Shown here: positions 61,401-64,000 of the stretch, piece by piece
How the letters are laid out: every line of letters starts with the position of its first letter
Position numbering within the stretch: position 1 is the first letter of the stretch
Origin: Datnioides undecimradiatus
Lineage: Eukaryota > Chordata > Actinopteri > Lobotiformes > Datnioididae
Length of the DNA: 64,000 bases
Assembly: GCA_008933995.1 (NCBI GenBank)
Contig: WARS01000013.1
Location: forward strand, 1,914,721-1,978,720
Reading direction: 5' to 3'
Made by a program: the position numbers and the translations under genes
Notes under the pieces: model-generated
The model's database searches: none
What the model was told of the DNA's origin: nothing
The model's input: only the letters and a program-made list of their open reading frames with translations

Positions 61401-63808
61401 CACCTTCACTTAAAAGCACATGTACATGGGACTCCAGCTGAGGGTGAATATAAGCAAGAAACATCTGTATTTACTCTGAGAGCTTACATTCGCCCACGGC
61501 TCAGATGATGACTCACCAAATGACTTAAAAAGGTTTAACTCAAAAGCTTTTTTTTTAAACCGTATCATAAAACACATCCTTAGGGATATAATCAATCAAA
61601 ATCAGATCAGTACGGATCACTGAAGTAGAGCACAGGGCTGGCAAACGAGTAGAGGCCGAAGGCTCCATTAAAGGATATGGGGAAAAGGGTCAAATTGGGT
61701 TTTTCACTTGGGATGAGGATGAAGGTAAAGCTCATGCTACAATAAACTCATCACAACGAGCGGGACAAACCCGACCTCTGACGTTTTTTCCATCCTGCGC
61801 GACTGCTTGCGGGATCCATACAATCACATCTACTGCACTTATGCTTAATGCGGAGGAAATGGGAGCGAGAGTCCAAGAGCCGTCGGTACCGGAGCTCAGT
61901 TTTAACCTATTATTCACTGGCACGTCCTGCCCGGGGATTAAATGAACGGAGTGGCTGCAGACGGCAGACACAGTGTCTCTGCAGACGTGAGCAGGGATAA
62001 TGGCAGAAACATGGCTCCGGCCTGTAAGCTGCTTTTTTTTTTTTTTTAATAATGGATTACATGGTACGTTTTTTTTCTTTCTGTATTCTGAACTGTGCTA
62101 CAGGCTACACCTCTGTATCCATCTCCACGCCGAGCAGACAGGTTTTTAACCCGGCATTCGTGGTGGATGATGTGGATTTTGGTGTTAAATGGCAGCGATA
62201 CGTTACATTTGTCTAGGAGAGGCAGAGGAGAGATGAAAAGTGTGAATCCGCTCCCCCACCTGCCACTTTCAGCGCGCTCTGAGACGTGTGGGTGATGGGG
62301 GAGGTCACGCCTACAGGAGGATTGCGACCCTTCTTGAAACTTCCCGCCTGACCCAGGCTCTGCGGCTTCTTCAGCTCCCCTTTGACCCCCGAATCCTCAC
62401 TGAGGCTCGGGGGCTTCTTCCTCCACTTGCTCGGGGCCTCCGCCTTGAGACTGCCCGTGTCATAGCCGCCGCTGTTGAGCTTGTGGCCGGCCTTGCCATC
62501 CTCGCTGTACCACGAAAGTCCGCTTTCCACCAGGGAGCGCTTCTCCGCATCAGTGCGGAGCTGCAGAGAGAGCAAAGGCAAGAGGCATCAGTCACAGTCT
62601 GTGTTATCTATGGAATCGACCGCCCTCTGTAATCTTTGTCTCATCACAGCTGCATTCCAGTGGGAAGGAGGCAGAGAGAGGCTGGTACGCCCCGAGCGGA
62701 CTGAAGAAAACCACAGCGGAAGACAAAGGAAGAAAAACAAACAAACAAACAAAAAATAGCGTTTGTGGATTTCAACACTTTCAAATATAAATCAACACTC
62801 TGAAAAAGAAAGATCATTCAAACATCTGAACGAAGAAGAGCTTTGGCTTTTTGTGCCGCATGACTGAGACAAAAAGACAGAGACGCTGTAATAGAAAAGC
62901 TATCGTGCGGCGTGCTGAGGAGGTGGCGCTGAGGACAAAATTGGGCACGCTGCTTCTTGGCGCCCTATTGACGCGCTGCAGAGCGACAGATGGCTCGCTG
63001 AGGCGCACTAATGCTCGCTTCTTCCTCCTGAGACTTCAGCGAGGAGGCAAAAAACACAGAGCTGTTAACCTGTAGACAAGGTAAACCCACCCCATCCCGG
63101 CAGCGAACGCGAAACACAGTGGTTCTGATTTAAAGACGCCCCCCGAACACGTTTACAGACGCATCTCTGTCTACACCGGTGGTTTCAGGCGCGCTCGGTG
63201 AGCACAAATAAGCCCCCCCTTCTGCCCTTGCTTTTAGAATAAAGATAGAAAAAACAAGTGTCAAGCTGCAGAGCGTAACAGCCGAGCGGAGCAACAGTAA
63301 GCAAAGCACGCTCTCTGAGGGAAGAGGTTCGGAGTTGACATGTGAATCTGTGAAGAGAACAAACAGAAAACAGCAGCGGTAAAGATTTAACGCCGTGGGA
63401 CACGTCGTATTTTCTCTGTAGCTTCATTTTAATGACAGAGGTGAGATCTGTTGTGTCTTTTTGTGGCCTTGTTAAAACAAAGAACCCGCATTTAACACAC
63501 AATGCAGAGTAAATCACAGAGCGAGGACGCTGAAATGCTTCAAGTAAAGGCCTCGCTCGCGATCTTTAGCAGCGCTTTTATGATTTGAAAGAAAAAAAAA
63601 ACATAAGAGGAGAGCAGAGCGCTGTCACGGACCTTAGGGGATAGGATTTCAGCTCACCATAACAGAGGAGTTGCGTCTGGATCCCAGGGGTGTGCTCGGG
63701 AGGGAGTTGAGGGAGGAGCTGGCGTTGAACTCCTCTGAACTGAGGTTCTCCGAGCCATCGCCCTCACCGTCGCTCAGCCCGCTGCTGATGGAGCTGCTCT
63801 CGTCCCAG
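46669..63808 (-). CDS. nav1: Neuron navigator 1, 3' 27 coding exons (1481 aa, 5' end outside window)
   Basis: Neuron navigators bind microtubule plus ends and actin regulators and act in axon guidance and neuronal migration. Twenty-seven exons join in phase from 63808 down to the TGA at 46669-46671; the first one seen starts with the last base of a split codon, so upstream exons lie beyond 64000. Human NAV1 has 1877 residues, so about 400 N-terminal residues are missing here. The order is Ser-rich segments, an EB-binding SGIP motif, coiled coils, and an AAA+ ATPase with Walker A and Walker B. Diagnostic matches to NAV1 rather than NAV2/NAV3 include KSSGIPVKPV, KKKKKKSWV-E-LRSSFNKAF, GQKAVWEDPVEWV, WPSAQQDQAKLFHLPPP and the C-terminal MAMLLKLQEAANYIESPDKE. 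Linkage to syt2 and mybph supports this. Confidence 0.95.
48977..50346 (-). other. nav1 intron with a GC-rich island
   Basis: Intron of about 1.37 kb. Positions 49235-49505 are markedly more GC-rich than the rest and carry overlapping open frames on both strands without family resemblance. Nothing there joins in frame to the flanking exons. Confidence 0.5.
53522..53530 (-). other. nav1: nav1 9-nt micro-exon (Val-Phe-Glu)
   Basis: GTCTTTGAG on the minus strand is flanked by TTTTATTTTAG and GTGAGT. It is phase 0 on both sides and joins KKKSW to LRSSFNKAF. Human NAV1 has VYE at the same point, so this is a real exon rather than a chance match. Two UGC triplets lie within 22 nt upstream of the acceptor, the kind of motif used by SRRM4 in neuronal micro-exons. 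Confidence 0.85.
53611..53662 (+). repeat. Compound (TC)n(CA)n microsatellite in a nav1 intron
   Basis: TC units to 53630, then CA units interrupted by GCGCGC. It lies about 80 bases upstream (in transcript sense) of the 9-nt micro-exon. Confidence 0.9.
54688..56650 (-). other. Large nav1 intron (about 2 kb)
   Basis: Lies between exons 56651-56728 and 54604-54687. It contains a (GGCA)n run at 55668-55686 and, at about 55380-55475, a block with TTAATGGATAATGGGAATAA and GGTTAGTTGGAGCCCTGG that resembles a fish repeat end. No further exon was found. Confidence 0.5.
55668..55686 (+). repeat. (GGCA)n short tandem repeat
   Basis: About four to five GGCA units inside a nav1 intron, seen directly. 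Confidence 0.8.
57145..57168 (-). other. nav1: nav1 24-nt micro-exon (NEERIQGE)
   Basis: Phase 0-0 exon with acceptor TTCTTTAG and donor GTAAGG. It joins SNYSS to QIRKLRREL. Human NAV1 has AEERMQSE in the same place. Skipping would remove eight residues at the start of the coiled coil without changing frame. Confidence 0.85.
58366..58403 (+). repeat. (CA)n microsatellite in a nav1 intron
   Basis: Perfect CA run of about 38 bases, seen directly. Confidence 0.92.
61126..62259 (-). other. nav1 intron (about 1.1 kb)
   Basis: Flanked by GTGGGG at 62254-62259 and GTAG at 61126-61129. It contains a poly-T run at about 62032-62047. No exon was seen inside. Confidence 0.5.
62561..63657 (-). other. 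nav1 intron (about 1.1 kb)
   Basis: Flanked by donor GTGAGC at 63652-63657 and a CTCTCTCTGCAG acceptor at 62561. It contains a short AAAC repeat near 62735-62755. No exon was seen inside. Confidence 0.5.
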
Positions 63809-64000
63809 CTGAAACAAGACGGGGGTGACCGATCAGCAAAAGTGGGCCTTTATCAAATCATGTGAATGTAAGAAACGTGCAAAAACGCTGCAGAGAGCTG
63901 GAGCGCGGGGAGGAGGAGGAGGAGGAGGAGGAGGAGGAGGGCTGGCAGCGGCAGAGATGTGTCCATCTGTGTGCAGTAAGCTGTCTCTGGAGGTGGCCAC
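63809..64000. other. nav1 intron, window edge
   Basis: Upstream of the acceptor TTTCAG at 63809-63810. It contains the GGA repeat and no exon that can be supported; the gene continues past the window end. Confidence 0.6.
63908..63940 (+). repeat. (GGA)n microsatellite in a nav1 intron
   Basis: Perfect GGA run of about 11 units, 100 bases upstream (in transcript sense) of the first nav1 exon in the window. On the transcribed strand it reads TCC and may form part of a long pyrimidine tract. Confidence 0.9.

Larger units (their letters stand above)
58104..63808 (-). other. nav1: nav1 exons encoding the Ser/Pro-rich microtubule-binding half with SxIP motif
   Basis: Exons: 63658-63808, 62260-62560, 60369-61125, 59794-60210, 59091-59132, 58842-59002, 58104-58277. 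They encode WDESSSISSGLSD, SLVESGLSWYSEDGK, PITHTSQSALKVA, the large 757-nt exon with QRSRSDAGRD, FGYKKPP, KSSGIPVKP and YRSLPRPAKSS, then MLNTKSLGRPPSLAHLDKVN and RRHSHTI. The SGIP tetrapeptide (60854-60865) fits the SxIP consensus for EB1-family binding. The region is disordered and basic, as in mammalian NAV1. The 59091-59132 exon joins to 58842-59002 through a split GA|A codon that adds a Glu not present in the human GLRY sequence. Confidence 0.93.

Noticed and set aside
1-64000. CRISPR arrays, prophage, bacterial operons or an undescribed defence system
   Set aside because: No regularly spaced repeats or prokaryotic genes; every recognisable gene is a vertebrate spliced gene.

Overview
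This is a vertebrate nuclear genome window, almost certainly from a ray-finned (teleost) fish. It has GT-AG introns, long AT-rich intergenic DNA, many microsatellites and teleost-type interspersed repeats. The encoded proteins are close to, but distinct from, their mammalian orthologues. All three recognised genes lie on the minus strand and were assembled by hand from exons whose splice phases join exactly. No bacterial, viral or CRISPR content was seen.

Layout from low to high coordinate. (1) Positions 1-4820 have no coding exon and are best read as 3' untranslated and flanking DNA of the next gene. (2) Positions 4821-11061 hold the complete coding part of a synaptotagmin (syt2; 8 coding exons, 433 aa), a presynaptic calcium sensor with one transmembrane segment and two C2 domains, both with all five calcium-binding aspartates. 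(3) Positions 11062-33585 are about 22.5 kb with no supported coding exon. They probably carry upstream non-coding syt2 exons and promoter, plus repeats (22.5 kb, 25.3-25.8 kb, 29.9 kb) and a G-tract-rich region at 28.0-28.6 kb. (4) Positions 33586-42760 hold mybph (15 coding exons, 586 aa), a sarcomeric FN3-Ig-FN3-Ig protein with an expanded Ala/Pro-rich N-terminus built largely from tandemly duplicated mini-exons; a TATA box lies about 85 bases upstream of its ATG. (5) Positions 42.9-46.67 kb hold the mybph promoter and the likely long 3' UTR of nav1. (6) Positions 46669-63808 hold the last 27 coding exons (1481 aa) of nav1, a microtubule plus-end-associated neuron navigator; its 5' part lies beyond the window.

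The genes do not form a functional unit: syt2 and nav1 are neuronal (vesicle release; axon guidance and cytoskeleton) and mybph is striated-muscle. Their human orthologues all lie at chromosome 1q32, so the arrangement is a conserved-synteny block. The points most worth a second look are two in-frame micro-exons of nav1 (9 and 24 nt), a 96-nt intron of nav1 that is open and in frame inside the AAA+ domain, the mini-exon expansion of mybph, and the short gap between the nav1 3' end and the mybph promoter.
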